NCBI RefSeq assembly: GCF_007830265.1
Contig: NZ_VLKE01000001.1
Span: forward strand, 1,302,001-1,366,000
Direction: 5' to 3'
Length of the DNA stretch: 64,000 nt
From: Micromonospora olivasterospora
GTDB taxonomy: Bacteria > Actinomycetota > Actinomycetes > Mycobacteriales > Micromonosporaceae
The notes under the pieces: generated by a model
Seen by the model: the letters and a program-made list of their open reading frames with translations, nothing else
Database searches by the model: none
What the model was told of the DNA's origin: nothing
Shown: positions 28,006 through 37,213 of the stretch, piece after piece
How positions within the stretch are numbered: the first letter of the stretch is position 1
How the letters are laid out: each line of letters starts with the position of its first letter
Program-made: the position numbers and the translations under genes

Positions 28006-28427
28006 CCCGCCCGGGGCGAGGGAGGCGGCGGGCGCCGCGCCGACCGCTCGCGCGACGGGCCGGCGGACGCCGGCGCCGACCTTCACCCGCCGGGCCCGGA
28101 CGGCCGCCGTCCGGGTGCCGTCCGGGCGCCGTCCGGCGTCCGGGCGATGGTCGCGTGCCGCCTTTCGTCCGCACGGCCGTGCCCCGTTCCGCGAAAGCGC
28201 GGTCAGTGATCGACAAAGGGGCGCGGGGTGCCTGCGCGACCCTTTTCCCCGCCGCCCCGCCCGAGCGCCAGAACCGGGCCCGGAGCTGCGGGATCGCCCC
28301 CCGACCCCGGACCGGCGGGCGGCGGCGAGTGGGCCGGGTAAAGGCGGCGAGTTGACCATGTAAAGAGGACACGAAAGCCGCGCACCGCTCTTGCGAACCA
28401 CCCCGGGGCGTCTGCCAGTATGTCCCA
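28006..28427. other. Intergenic region upstream of the DivIVA-like gene
   Basis: About 420 bases, very G+C-rich, no credible gene. The last 70 bases contain possible promoter elements for the gene at 28428 (TTGCGA near 28392 and CAGTAT near 28416, spacing 19), but the match is weak. Confidence 0.4.
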
Positions 28428-29693
28428 ATGCCCCAGCAGCAGTCCTCCCCTCTTACGTTCTTCGATAACGCGAACTCGCAGCCAGATTTCACCGTTGGCC
28501 TGCGCGGATACAACGTGGGTCAGGTCGATGACTTCATCGGCCGGCTGACCGCCGCGCTGACCCAGTCCGAGCAGGCCCGCGCCGAGGCCGAGCAGCGGAT
28601 GAACGACGCCCAGCGCCGGCTCCGCCAGGCCGAGCAGCGCCAGAGCGCGCTCGAGCAGAAGCTCGCCGAGACAAACAAGCAGCTCGAGGAGAACAGCCGG
28701 CCGACTCTCTCCGGCCTGGGCACCCGGGTCGAGCAGATCCTGCGGCTGGCCGAGGAGCAGGCCAACGACCACCGCAACGAGGCCAAGCGCGAGTCCGAGG
28801 GCATCCTCTCCGCGGCCCGCCTGGAGGCCCGCGAGATCACCGACAAGGCCCGCGCCGAGGCCGCCGCGATGAAGGCCACCGCCGAGCGCGAGGCGGGCGG
28901 CGTTCGCACCGCCGCCGAGCGCGAGGCCGCCGAGGTGCGCGTGCAGGCCCGCCGGGAGGCGGACACCCTCCGGGCGGACGCCGAGCGGGAGACCAAGCAG
29001 CTGCGCACCGTCACCGCGCACGAGGTCGCCGAGCTGAAGTCGACGGTGGAGCGCGAGGTGGCGACCCTGCGGGCGACCGCCGAGCGGGAGATCACCCAGC
29101 AGCGGGCCAAGGCGGCCCGGGAGGCCGAGGAGAAGCGCGCCGAGGCGACCAAGCTGCTCACCGACGCCCGCGACAAGCGCGACAAGGACCTCCAGGCCCT
29201 GGAGCTGCAACTCGCCGAGCGGCGCGAGAAGGCCGAGCGGGAGGAGTCCGAGCGGCACGCCGCCCACGTCGCGCAGACCCAGAAGCTGGTCGGCGAGGCC
29301 GAGCAGCGGGCCCGGGCCGCCCAGGAGCGGGCCAAGGAGATCGAGCAGCGCGCGGAGGCGCGCCGGGTCGAGTCCGAGCGCAGCGCCAACGAGACGGTCG
29401 AGAAGGCCAAGGCGCTCGCCGAGAAGACCCTCAGCGAGGCGAAGGCCGAGGCGAACCGCCTGCTCACCGAAGCCCGGACGGAGGCCGACCTGACCACGCA
29501 GGCCGCACGCCGCGAGGTCGAGGACCTCACCCGGCAGAAGGACGCGGTCACCGCGCAGCTCGGCCAGATGCTCTCCGGGCTGGCCGGCATCGTGCCGGGC
29601 GTGCCGGCGGCGGCCCCCGGGGCGGGGCAGGCCAAGCCGGAGGCCAAGGACGACGCCAAGGACGAGCCCGCGACCGCGGAGTCGGCCGGCTGA
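28428..29693 (+). CDS. DivIVA-domain coiled-coil protein (polarity/cytoskeletal type)
   Basis: 421 residues. N-terminal DivIVA-like motif FTVGLRGYNVGQVDDFIGRLTAAL (about 24-47), then a nearly continuous coiled coil (about 48-385) rich in Ala, Glu, Arg and Lys, with a break at PTLSGLGTRVEQILRLAEEQAND that is typical of DivIVA family proteins, and a disordered Pro/Ala tail. The architecture is like Streptomyces Scy/FilP or Wag31 relatives, which organise polar growth. The next gene downstream has the same layout. No TM helix. Exact role unknown. Confidence 0.85.
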   Translation: MPQQQSSPLTFFDNANSQPDFTVGLRGYNVGQVDDFIGRLTAALTQSEQARAEAEQRMNDAQRRLRQAEQRQSALEQKLAETNKQLEENSRPTLSGLGTRVEQILRLAEEQANDHRNEAKRESEGILSAARLEAREITDKARAEAAAMKATAEREAGGVRTAAEREAAEVRVQARREADTLRADAERETKQLRTVTAHEVAELKSTVEREVATLRATAEREITQQRAKAAREAEEKRAEATKLLTDARDKRDKDLQALELQLAERREKAEREESERHAAHVAQTQKLVGEAEQRARAAQERAKEIEQRAEARRVESERSANETVEKAKALAEKTLSEAKAEANRLLTEARTEADLTTQAARREVEDLTRQKDAVTAQLGQMLSGLAGIVPGVPAAAPGAGQAKPEAKDDAKDEPATAESAG

Positions 29694-29867
29694 CCGCTCG
29701 CACGGCCGGGGCATGAACGGCGCGGGGCCACACCGGGTGACCGGTGGGCACCGCGCCGTGCGCGTTTCCCAATCCCTGATGTGCCCGGGTACGACCCGGG
29801 TGAAGTAGGTCCCAACAGGCCCGTCCGTATCGCCCCAGCAGAGCCGGATGCGTGTGAGGATGGGGGC

Positions 29868-32161
29868 ATGTCGCACGGCGAGGAACTGTTCGCTCTCGGC
29901 GGGGACGTGACCACGGAGCCCAGCTTCGAGTCCGCCCTGCGTGGGTACGAAAAACGGCAGGTGGACCGGTACGTCGCTCGCGCCGAGCACGAGATCGCGA
30001 CCCTGACGGCCGAGCGGGAACAGGCTTACACGCAGATCCACAAGCTCGCCGGCCAGGTCGAGGTGCTGCAGCGCGACCTCGCGCAGGTGCGCAAGCAGAT
30101 CGGCGTGGTCGACCGCGCCTCGTTCCGGCACCTCGGCCCCCGCGTCGAGCAGATCCTCACCCTTGCCGAGGAGCAGGCCGACGCCATCCTGATCGCCGCC
30201 AACGAGGAGATCGAGGCGCGGCGGGCCGCCGCCGAGCACATCGTCGCCGAGGCCAAGGAGCAGGCCGCCCAGGCGCTCAAGGACTTCGAGATCGCCCTCG
30301 CCGCCCGGCGGGCGGAGGAGGAGCGGCACAGCAAGGCGCGGCGCGACGAGGCGGACGCCGCCCTGCACGCCGCCAAGCAGGAGGCCGGCCGGCTCCGCAC
30401 GACCGCCCAGGAGGAGATGGCCCGGCTCCGCACGGCGACCGAGGAGGAGGTCGCCCGGCTCCGCGAGACGGCCAAGGAGGCGTTGGCCAAGGCGCAGCAG
30501 GAGGCCACCCAGCTCCGCGACACCGCCAAGGAGATCCACACCCGGGCCCAGCAGGAGGCGACCAGGCTGCGCGGGGCCGCCAAGGAGGCGCACGCCAAGT
30601 CCCAGCAGGAGGCCACCCAGCTCCGCGAGGCGGCCAAGGAGGTGCACGTCAAGGCCCAGCAGGAGGCCAAGCGGCTCACCGACGCGGCCACGGAGGCCGG
30701 TCGGGCCACCCACGCCAAGGCGCTGCAGGAGGCCGAGCGGATCACCGACGACGCCGAGGCGGCGGCGAAGGGCACCCGCGACCGGGCCCGGCAGGAGGCC
30801 GAGCGGCTCACGACCCAGGCCGCCGAGGCGGCGAAGCACCAGCGCGCCGACACCGAGGCGTACGTGCAACGGATGCGCACGGAGACCGAGGCGTACGTCC
30901 AGCAGACCCGGTCCCAGACCCAGGAGGAGCTGGGCGCGTGGCGGGCCGGAATCGAGAAGGAGGTCAACGGCCGTCGGGAGGCCGCCGACCGGGAGCTGGT
31001 CCAGCGCAAGGCGGCCGCGGAGCGCGAGTACGCCAAGCGCCGCGACGCGCTTGAGCAGCAGTTCACCGCCCGGCAGGCCGAGCTGGAGCAGCAGTACACG
31101 GCCCGGCGGACGGAGATCGAGGAGGGCGCCGCGGAGATTCGCCGCGCCGCCGAGCAGGACGCCCTGGCGATGCGTCAGCAGGCCGAGGAGGAGGCCACCG
31201 AGCTGCTGCGCCGGGCCGAGGACGACGCGAACGACCGGCGCCGCAAGGCCGACGAGCACGTGGTCGCCTCCCGCCGCCAGTTCGAGGAGTACGCGGCCAC
31301 CACCCAGCAGCACCTGGCCACCACCCAGCAGCACCTCGCGGCCACCCAGCAGGAGGTGGCCGCCGGCCGGCAGCAGCTGGCGCAGGTGATGCTGGAGATC
31401 GCCCAGGCCCAGCAGCAGTTGGCCGACCTGCGGCAGGAGACCTGGCAGTCCCGGCAGGAGTCGGACGAACTCCAGCAGCAACTGCTCGACCTCCGGCAGC
31501 AGGTCGCGGGGGCGAGCCTGTCCGCAGACGGCGCCGGTCCGGCCCGGGTCGGCCCGGTCAGCCTCGCCCCCGTCACCGTGGGCAGGGCCGGCCGGGCCGG
31601 GGCCGCCGAGGACGTCGCCCGGGTCAACGGTGTCCGAGCCGCGGCCACCGCCGGCTCCGGCCCGGCGGACCCGAGCGCCGGGCCGGCCGGGGTCGGGGCG
31701 ACGCCCGCGGGCAGGGCCGAGTCGACCGGCGAGCCCGCCAAGGTCGGGCCGGCCCCGGCGGGCCCAGCACGGCGGCCGTCAGGGCGACAGCGGACGCCGG
31801 CGCGGCGAAGATCTCTCCGGCGGACGGGGCCGCGCCGACGAGGACCACGCCGGCCAACGGCTCGGCTCCGGCGAAGACGACGCCGGCCGGCGACGCCACG
31901 CCGACGAAGAGCGCCCCGGCCGACGACGGCGGGCCCGCGAAGGCCCGGCCGGTGGGCGAGCCGGTCACCACGGTGGACGGCGGCGCGGCGAGCGCCGGGG
32001 TGGACGGGGAGCCGACGGTCGCCGCGGTGCCCGGGGAGGCTGGCCGGGAGGCCACGCCCACCAAGATCACCAGCACCGGCGAGAACGGCAAGCGCCCGAC
32101 GAAGCCGACCACCGACGAGCGCAGCGCGAAGCCGAGCAAGGTCACCGTCGAACCCGAGTGA
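29868..32161 (+). CDS. Second DivIVA-domain coiled-coil protein (Scy-like), apparent frameshift near the C-terminus
   Basis: About 764 residues after correction. ATG 29868 (MSHGEELFALGGDV) precedes a DivIVA-like segment FESALRGYEKRQVDRYVARAEHEI and the shared LGPRVEQILTLAEEQADAI. Then about 480 residues of coiled coil with hendecad-like repeats (EEATQLREAAKEVHVKAQQEA...). The frame from 29868 passes into Arg/Pro nonsense after GPAPAGPA. One base lost near 31763-31766 would join STAAVRATADAGAAKISPADG... and a Pro/Thr/Lys-rich tail ending KVTVEPE at 32161. The tail's Ala-Pro-Thr-Lys character matches that of the upstream paralogue. Large polar scaffold candidate; tandem with the gene at 28428. 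Confidence 0.8.
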
Positions 32162-32202
32162 CCGCCGGAGCCGCCGTCCCCTCCCGCACGCACGACCACG
32201 CC

Positions 32203-32279
32203 CCCGCGATCTTGCACTCTTGGCCCCGACAATACGGGCATATGCCGCAGAACAAGGGCCCAAAGTGCAAGATCGCGGG
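32203..32279. terminator. Long inverted repeat between convergent genes
   Basis: CCCGCGATCTTGCACT (32203-32218) is the exact reverse complement of AGTGCAAGATCGCGGG (32264-32279). Pairing extends inward with bulges (TTGGCCCC against GGGCCCAA). Placed between the coiled-coil gene (plus) and the hydrolase (minus), so it may end both transcripts; it may also be a dispersed repeat. Confidence 0.6.
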
Positions 32280-32287
32280 CGGGATCC

Positions 32288-32341
32288 GGCGGGGGCGCGG
32301 GGCGGGGGCGGGGGTGGGGGGCGGGGGAAGGCGGGGGTGGG
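32288..32341 (+). other. G-run tract with quadruplex potential
   Basis: More than eight runs of three to six G on the plus strand between 32288 and 32341, right next to the inverted repeat and just beyond the hydrolase stop. Potential G-quadruplex; role unknown. Confidence 0.6.
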
Positions 32342-33142
32342 TCAGTCGGTGCGTGGGCCGGGGAGCGGGGTGTCGGCGAACGCGGCGACGGTGCGGTCGG
32401 CGTACGCGCTGACGTCGCCGGTCTCCATCGGGCCGTCCCAGGTGCGCGGCAGGGGCAGCGGGGTGCCCGGGGCGACCCGGCGGACGATCTCGTCGAGCAC
32501 GTTCTCGGCGTCGCCCACCCACAGGTGCTTGGCGCCGGGTATCCCGACCACCTCTGCCTGCGGCACCGCCGCGAACCGCCGCCGGGCCTCGTCCGGCCGC
32601 AGGTAGTCGTCGAACTCCGGCACGAGGGCGGTCAACGGTTTGCCCGCCTCGGCCCAACCGGCGAGGTCGTCGGGGGTGGAGAAGCGCAGCGGCGGGGAGA
32701 GCAGGATCGCGCCCGCCACCACCGGGTCGCAGCCGTACTTCAGGGTCAGGTCGGTGCCGAACGACCAGCCGACCAACCAGATGTTCGGCAGCTCGGCGAA
32801 CTCCGCGTACTCGATCGCGGCGGCGACGTCGAACCGCTCGCCGACCGCCGCGTCGAACTCGCCCTCGCTGGTGCCGCGCACGCTGCTCGTGCCGCGGGTG
32901 TTGAACCGGAGCACGGCCAGGCCGGCCAGCGCCGGCAGCCGCCACGCCGCCTTGCGGAAGACGTGGCTGTCCATCATCCCGCCGTGCGTGGGCAGCGGAT
33001 GCAGGCAGACCAGGGTGCCCACCGGCTCCCGGTCCACCGGCCGGGCCAGCTCACCGACCAGGCGCAGCCCGTCGGCGGTGTGCAGCTCGATGTCCTCCCG
33101 AAAGCCGGGCAGGATCGACGACGCGCGGATCGGTGTGCTCAC
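32342..33142 (-). CDS. Alpha/beta hydrolase
   Basis: 266 residues. Fold landmarks: oxyanion segment LVCLHPLPTHGGMMDSHVFRKAA, LRFNTRGTSSVRGTSEGEFD, nucleophile motif GWSFG (Ser in IWLVGWSFGTDLTLKYG), and a likely catalytic His in GIPGAKHLWVGD near the C-terminus. This belongs to the group of cytoplasmic hydrolases with a long cap-poor core (annotated as alpha/beta hydrolase or dienelactone hydrolase-like). Substrate unknown. It ends facing the coiled-coil gene. Confidence 0.85.
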   Translation of the reverse strand: MSTPIRASSILPGFREDIELHTADGLRLVGELARPVDREPVGTLVCLHPLPTHGGMMDSHVFRKAAWRLPALAGLAVLRFNTRGTSSVRGTSEGEFDAAVGERFDVAAAIEYAEFAELPNIWLVGWSFGTDLTLKYGCDPVVAGAILLSPPLRFSTPDDLAGWAEAGKPLTALVPEFDDYLRPDEARRRFAAVPQAEVVGIPGAKHLWVGDAENVLDEIVRRVAPGTPLPLPRTWDGPMETGDVSAYADRTVAAFADTPLPGPRTD

Positions 33143-33208
33143 CGGTCAAGTCTCGCGCGCCGCCGCGCACGCCGCCCGCCGGGGCGGAAACGGGGTGACC
33201 CAGATCGC

Positions 33209-33535
33209 TCAGCCGTACCGGGGGGCGCCGCGGCCCCGCTGTACCGCCGGGCCGCGCCGGTCCCGGGCCCGCCAGCAGCCGCTGTGCCAGTGCCGGCGGT
33301 CGGTCAGGTCGCCCCGGCCATCCGCCGGCCAGGCCACCACGTGCGCCACGCCCGGCCGGATCTCCTGGTCGCACCCGGGACAGCGGTACGTCTTGACCGA
33401 CGCGCCGCCGGAGATCCCGCGTACCTGCCAGTCGCCGTCGCGCCACTGCTGCACCGCGGGGACGCCCTGCCGGACCCGCTCGGCGTCCAGGTTGGCGTGC
33501 TCGTCCCGGCGGGGACGGTTGCGACGAGGGCTCAC
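33209..33535 (-). CDS. Small actinobacterial protein with Cys-His zinc-type motif
   Basis: 108 residues from GTG 33535 (VSPRRNRPRRDEH); in-frame GTG 33541 and TTG 33544 are alternatives. YRCPGCDQEIRPGVAHVVAW provides CPGC, and HWHSGCW provides further His/Cys, a probable structural zinc site. The rest is basic and hydrophilic. Such proteins are conserved in actinobacteria and often loosely named ATP/GTP-binding, though no P-loop is visible here. Function unknown. Confidence 0.75.
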   Translation of the reverse strand: MSPRRNRPRRDEHANLDAERVRQGVPAVQQWRDGDWQVRGISGGASVKTYRCPGCDQEIRPGVAHVVAWPADGRGDLTDRRHWHSGCWRARDRRGPAVQRGRGAPRYG

Positions 33536-33604
33536 GGTCACCAAGGGTACGGGCCGGCCCGGCGCGGCCGACCCGGGCGGGACCTCACCAGCTCTCCGGC
33601 CGGC

Positions 33605-34688
33605 TCAGGTCGGCGGCGATCCGCGCCCCCCGAGCACGGTCACCGCGTCCGCCTCGGAGAAGCCCCGGCTCGGCCAGGCGAACGTGGCGATCAGGTGCCC
33701 CTTCGGCACGCCGAGCAGCTCCAACTGGCCCAACTGGGGGTCCAGGTGGGCGGGCCGGTCCCCGACCATCCGGTTTCCCTCGGTGCGGGAGCCGACGATG
33801 CCCTCGGCGTACTCCAGGGTGATTGTCATGTGCCTGGCCCCCGCGCCGGCGATGGTCAGCATCGCGCCGAGCCCCGCCGGGAAGTTCGCCACCCTCACCT
33901 CGCAGCCGCTGATCCGGGCCCCCGTCGGCAGGGCGGTCAGCCGCAGCGGGCCGCCGCAGCGGTGGGCCTGGTCCAGCCGCAGCGCGTCGAGCAGGGCGAG
34001 GAGGTCCCGCTGGATCGAGGCGATGTGGATCATGGCTTCGGAGCTGGCGGGGAGGGTCCGGCGCGACGACGGTGGCTCGGGCGTACACCCCGGGGGCCGG
34101 CTTCCAGTGCCGCAGCCAGGCGGGCTCCCCCTGGGCCCCGGTGACCTGCGACACGGCCCCGTCGGCGAACGCCCGCTCGGTGGCCTTCTTCGCCACGCCC
34201 ACGGGCAGGCCCTCCACCCCCTGCTGTGCCAGTTGCGCGGCCGCGCGGTCGATCTCCACGGTCACCGTCCGGCCGCCCGCGTCGAGCCGCGCGCCCTCCA
34301 CCCCGTCCCGCGCGAACCAGGACAGGTAGCGGAAGGCGCCCGGGGCGACGCCGAAGTGCAGCAGGTCCGGGTCGGTGCCGATCAGGTCGGGTCGGTCCGC
34401 CGCGCCCGGCGCGCCGTCCGCCCGCGGTGGCACCACGGCGGCCAGGCGGGACAGCCCGGGCGCGACGGCCGTCCGCTCGGGGCCCAGCCGCGACAGGTCG
34501 ACCGGGCCCGCGGCCACGCCGACGCCGAGCAGGGCCACCACGCCGAACGCGGCGCCGGCGGTGGCCCCGCGGCGGCGGACGCGGCTGCGTCCCCGGGCCA
34601 CCGCGCCGGCCAGTAGCCGGTCGGTGTCCACCCCGCCGTCGGCGCGCTCGTGCAGCGCCCGGACGATCCGCTGGTCGATGTCGGTCAC
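33605..34688 (-). pseudogene. Membrane-anchored partner of the ECF sigma factor, split by one apparent inserted base
   Basis: About 360 residues after correction. GTG 34688 overlaps the sigma factor stop (GTGA). Residues 1-46 are cytoplasmic (MTDIDQRIVRALHERADGGVDTDRLLAGAVARGRSR), a TM helix follows (GATAGAAFGVVALLGVGVAAG), and the rest is extracytoplasmic. After VYARATVVA the frame fails at about 34058-34062; dropping one base (an extra C on the coding strand) continues as RTLPASSEAMIHIASIQRDLLALL and ends at 33605. Length 1,084 = 3 x 361 + 1 fits this. Position and topology suggest an anti-sigma or sensor for the sigma factor; no zinc anti-sigma motif is seen. Confidence 0.65.
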
Positions 34689-35175
34689 GGCTGGCTCCCG
34701 TTCGTCGCCGGGACGCCGCAGCGCTCCCGGAGGTGTCTGAGCGCCCGCATCGCGTGGGTGCGGACGGTGACCGGCGAGCAGTCGAGGATCTGCGCGATCG
34801 TGGCGTCGTCGAAGTCCTCGTAGTAGCGCAGCACCAGCACGGCCCGCTGCCGGTCCGGGAGCACGGCGATCAGCCGCCACATCTCGTCGCGGTCGGCCGC
34901 CTCCCGGCCCAGGTCGCCCCGCTGGGGTCGCTCGGGCAGGGCCGATGTGGCCAGCTCCCGGCTGGAGCGCCGCCGCCACCAGGAGCGTTGGCGTTCACCA
35001 GCATCCGGCGCACGTACACGTCGGGCCGGTCGACGCCGGCGATCCGCCGCCAGTGCACGTACGCGCGGGCCAGCACGTCCTGCGTGAGGTCCTCGGCCCG
35101 GTGCTCGTCCCCGGTGAGCAGGCGGGCCAGCCGGAGCAGCGCCGGGCCGCGGGTGCTGTACTCCTCGAAGGTCAC
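34685..35175 (-). pseudogene. SigE-family ECF RNA polymerase sigma factor, split by one apparent lost base
   Basis: 163 residues after correction. Region 2: MTFEEYSTRGPALLRLARLLTGDEHRAEDLTQDVLARAYVHW; then VYVRRMLVNANA. The frame breaks near 34982-34984; adding one base gives a Ser and continues WWRRRSSRELATSALPERPQRGDLG, and region 4: MWRLIAVLPDRQRAVLVLRYYEDFDDATIAQILDCSPVTVRTHAMRALRHLRE. Both halves match the family closely, so a sequencing error is plausible. It is co-transcribed with the membrane partner. If the shift is real the sigma factor is dead, having lost region 4. Confidence 0.8.
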
Positions 35176-35215
35176 GCCCTCCAGACGCGCCCGGCGGCGC
35201 CGGGCGTTGACCGGG

Positions 35216-37060
35216 TCAGCGACTGGTGTGGTCGCGGAACCCGCGCCCGCTCTTGCGGCCCAGGTAGCCGGCGGTGACCAGGTGCTCCAGCAGCGGCGCC
35301 GGGGCGAAGCCGGGCTCGCGCAGCTCCAGGTACAGCTCGCGCTGGATGGCCAACGCGACGTCCAGGCCGACCACGTCGAGCAGCTCGAACGGGCCCATCG
35401 GGTAGCCGCAGCCGAGCTTCATCGCGTGGTCGATGTCGTCGGCCGTGGAGTAGCTGGCCTCCAGCATCCGCACCGCGTCGTTCAGGTACGGGAAGAGCAG
35501 CGCGTTGACGATGAAGCCGGACCGGTCGCCGCAGACCACCGCGGCCTTGCCGAGCTGGGCGCAGACGGCGCGGGCGGTGGCGGTGGCCTCCGCCGAGGTG
35601 CGGATGGTCTGCACGATCTCCACCAGCGGCATGATCGGCGCCGGGTTGAAGAAGTGCAGCCCGAGCACGTCGGCCGGCCGCTGGGTGGCCATCGCGACGT
35701 CGATCACCGGCAGCGACGAGGTGGTGGTGGCGAACACGACGCCGGGCTTGCAGATCTCGTCGAGGCTGGCGAAGAGGGCCTTCTTGACGCTCAACTCCTC
35801 GACGACCGCCTCCACCACGAGGTCGACGTCGGCGAGGTGCTCCAGGGTGGCCGACCAGGTGACCCGGCCGAGCGCGGCGTCCCGGTCGGCCTCGCCGAGC
35901 TTGCCCCGCACCACGCCCTTGTTCAGCGAGGTCTTGACCGCCTCGCAGACCTTCGCCGACTTCTCCGCGCCGCGGGTGATCGAGACGACCTCGTACCCGG
36001 CCCTGGCGAACACCTCGATGATCCCGGTGGCCATCGTGCCCGACCCGACGACGCCGACCTTGCTCACGACTGCGGGGCTCGCAAGCTCACTCCTCGCGCT
36101 CGCGATACCGACCCTGGCGGTCACCCGGGCGCCGTCGGCCAGCGCCGGCTCCGCCGTCACCGGCGTGTGCTCGTCCGGTACGACCTTCGGCGAGCCCGGC
36201 CGCTCGTACGTGTAGAAGCCCCGGCCGGACTTGCGGCCGAGCAGGCCCGCGGTGACCATCTGCTTGATCAGCGGCACCGGGGCGTGCCGGCGGTCCCGCC
36301 CGCCCCGCCGGTACATGGTGTCCAGGATCTCGTACGCGGTGTCCAGGCCGATCAGGTCCATCAGGGCCAACGGGCCCATCGGCAGGCCGCAGCCGAGCTT
36401 CATCGCGGCGTCGATGTCCTCGCGGCTGGCGTAGTGCGACTCGAACAGCGCCACGGCGTGGTTGAGGTAGCCGAAGAGCAGGGCGTTGGCGATGAATCCC
36501 GCCCGGTCGCTGATGGTGACGTCGACCTTGCCGAGCCGGGCGCAGAGCGCCTCCACGTCCTCGACCACGTCGGCCGACGTGACCACCGTGCGGACCACCT
36601 CGACCAGCTTCATGATGGGGGCCGGGTTGAAGAAGTGGATGCCGATGACCTGGTTGGGCCGGGTGGTGGCGACCGAGATCTCGGTGACCGACAGCGACGA
36701 GGTGTTGGTGGCCAGGATCGCCTCGGGCTTGCAGACCCGGTCCAGCTCGGCGAAGATCCGCTGCTTGAGGTCGAGGTGCTCGGGGACCGCCTCGATCGCC
36801 AGGTCCACCGAGTGCAGCGCGTCCAGCCCGACGGCGAAGCGCACCCGGGACAGCAGCGCGTCCCGGTCGGCCTCGGCGAGCTTGCCCCGGGCGACCGCCC
36901 GGTCGGTCGAGCCGGTCAGGTTTGCCCGGCCGCGCTCCAGGGCGGCGTCGGAGATCTCGACCGCGACGACGTCGAGGCCGTTGCGCGCGAACACCTCCAC
37001 GATGCCCGCACCCATGGTGCCCAGCCCCACAACGCCCACGCTGGTGAACTCGCGCGCCAC
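35216..37060 (-). CDS. Double 3-hydroxybutyryl-CoA dehydrogenase (two complete Hbd domains in one chain)
   Basis: 614 residues. Domain 1 (about 1-290): NAD loop VGLGTMGAGIVEVFARNG, FFNPAPIMKLVEVVRT, catalytic-region NALLFGYLNHAVAL, end LLGRKSGRGFYTYERPG. Domain 2 (about 330-614): VGSGTMATGIIEVFARAG, FFNPAPIMPLVEIVQT, NALLFPYLNDAVRM, end YLGRKSGRGFRDHTSR. Each half is a full-length (S)-3-hydroxyacyl-CoA dehydrogenase. The linker includes IASARSELASPAVVSK, encoded by a dispersed repeat, followed by GTGAGCAAG (36067), which could start the second domain independently (283 residues). Start GTG 37060 has GGGAGG six bases upstream; an in-frame ATG at 37105 lies inside the candidate operator. Reduces acetoacetyl-CoA toward crotonyl-CoA. 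Confidence 0.9.
   Translation of the reverse strand: MAREFTSVGVVGLGTMGAGIVEVFARNGLDVVAVEISDAALERGRANLTGSTDRAVARGKLAEADRDALLSRVRFAVGLDALHSVDLAIEAVPEHLDLKQRIFAELDRVCKPEAILATNTSSLSVTEISVATTRPNQVIGIHFFNPAPIMKLVEVVRTVVTSADVVEDVEALCARLGKVDVTISDRAGFIANALLFGYLNHAVALFESHYASREDIDAAMKLGCGLPMGPLALMDLIGLDTAYEILDTMYRRGGRDRRHAPVPLIKQMVTAGLLGRKSGRGFYTYERPGSPKVVPDEHTPVTAEPALADGARVTARVGIASARSELASPAVVSKVGVVGSGTMATGIIEVFARAGYEVVSITRGAEKSAKVCEAVKTSLNKGVVRGKLGEADRDAALGRVTWSATLEHLADVDLVVEAVVEELSVKKALFASLDEICKPGVVFATTTSSLPVIDVAMATQRPADVLGLHFFNPAPIMPLVEIVQTIRTSAEATATARAVCAQLGKAAVVCGDRSGFIVNALLFPYLNDAVRMLEASYSTADDIDHAMKLGCGYPMGPFELLDVVGLDVALAIQRELYLELREPGFAPAPLLEHLVTAGYLGRKSGRGFRDHTSR
36067..36101. repeat. Short dispersed repeat, in-frame copy inside the double Hbd gene
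   Basis: Contains CGACTGCGGGGCTCGCAA then CTCACTCCTCGCGCTC, the same two blocks as the intergenic copy at 24664-24704 but five bases shorter between them. It lies between the two dehydrogenase domains. Confidence 0.8.
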
Positions 37061-37093
37061 GACCGGGCCTCCCCAAACGTCCGCGGGGCCGCG

Positions 37094-37109
37094 ATGAACG
37101 GCCACTAAG
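37094..37109. promoter_or_regulatory. Putative shared operator, site 3 (double Hbd gene)
   Basis: ATGAACGGCCACTAAG, 34 bases upstream of GTG 37060; 12 of 16 positions match site 1 (CTGAACGATCGCTAAG). Confidence 0.5.
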
Positions 37110-37213
37110 GTTATGCGCGCGAGTCTGCCACGTGGCGCTCGGTTGTCGAGACGCGGTGGGCCATTTCGCGGCCCGTGCCGCCCGGCTGCCCGGTCGGTGC
37201 CGCCGGGCCCGGC

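Noticed and set aside
28203..31481. 1,092-residue minus-strand frame rich in Leu-Gly
   Set aside because: Antisense of the coiled-coil genes; the Leu-rich look comes from complementing Glu/Lys/Gln codons.
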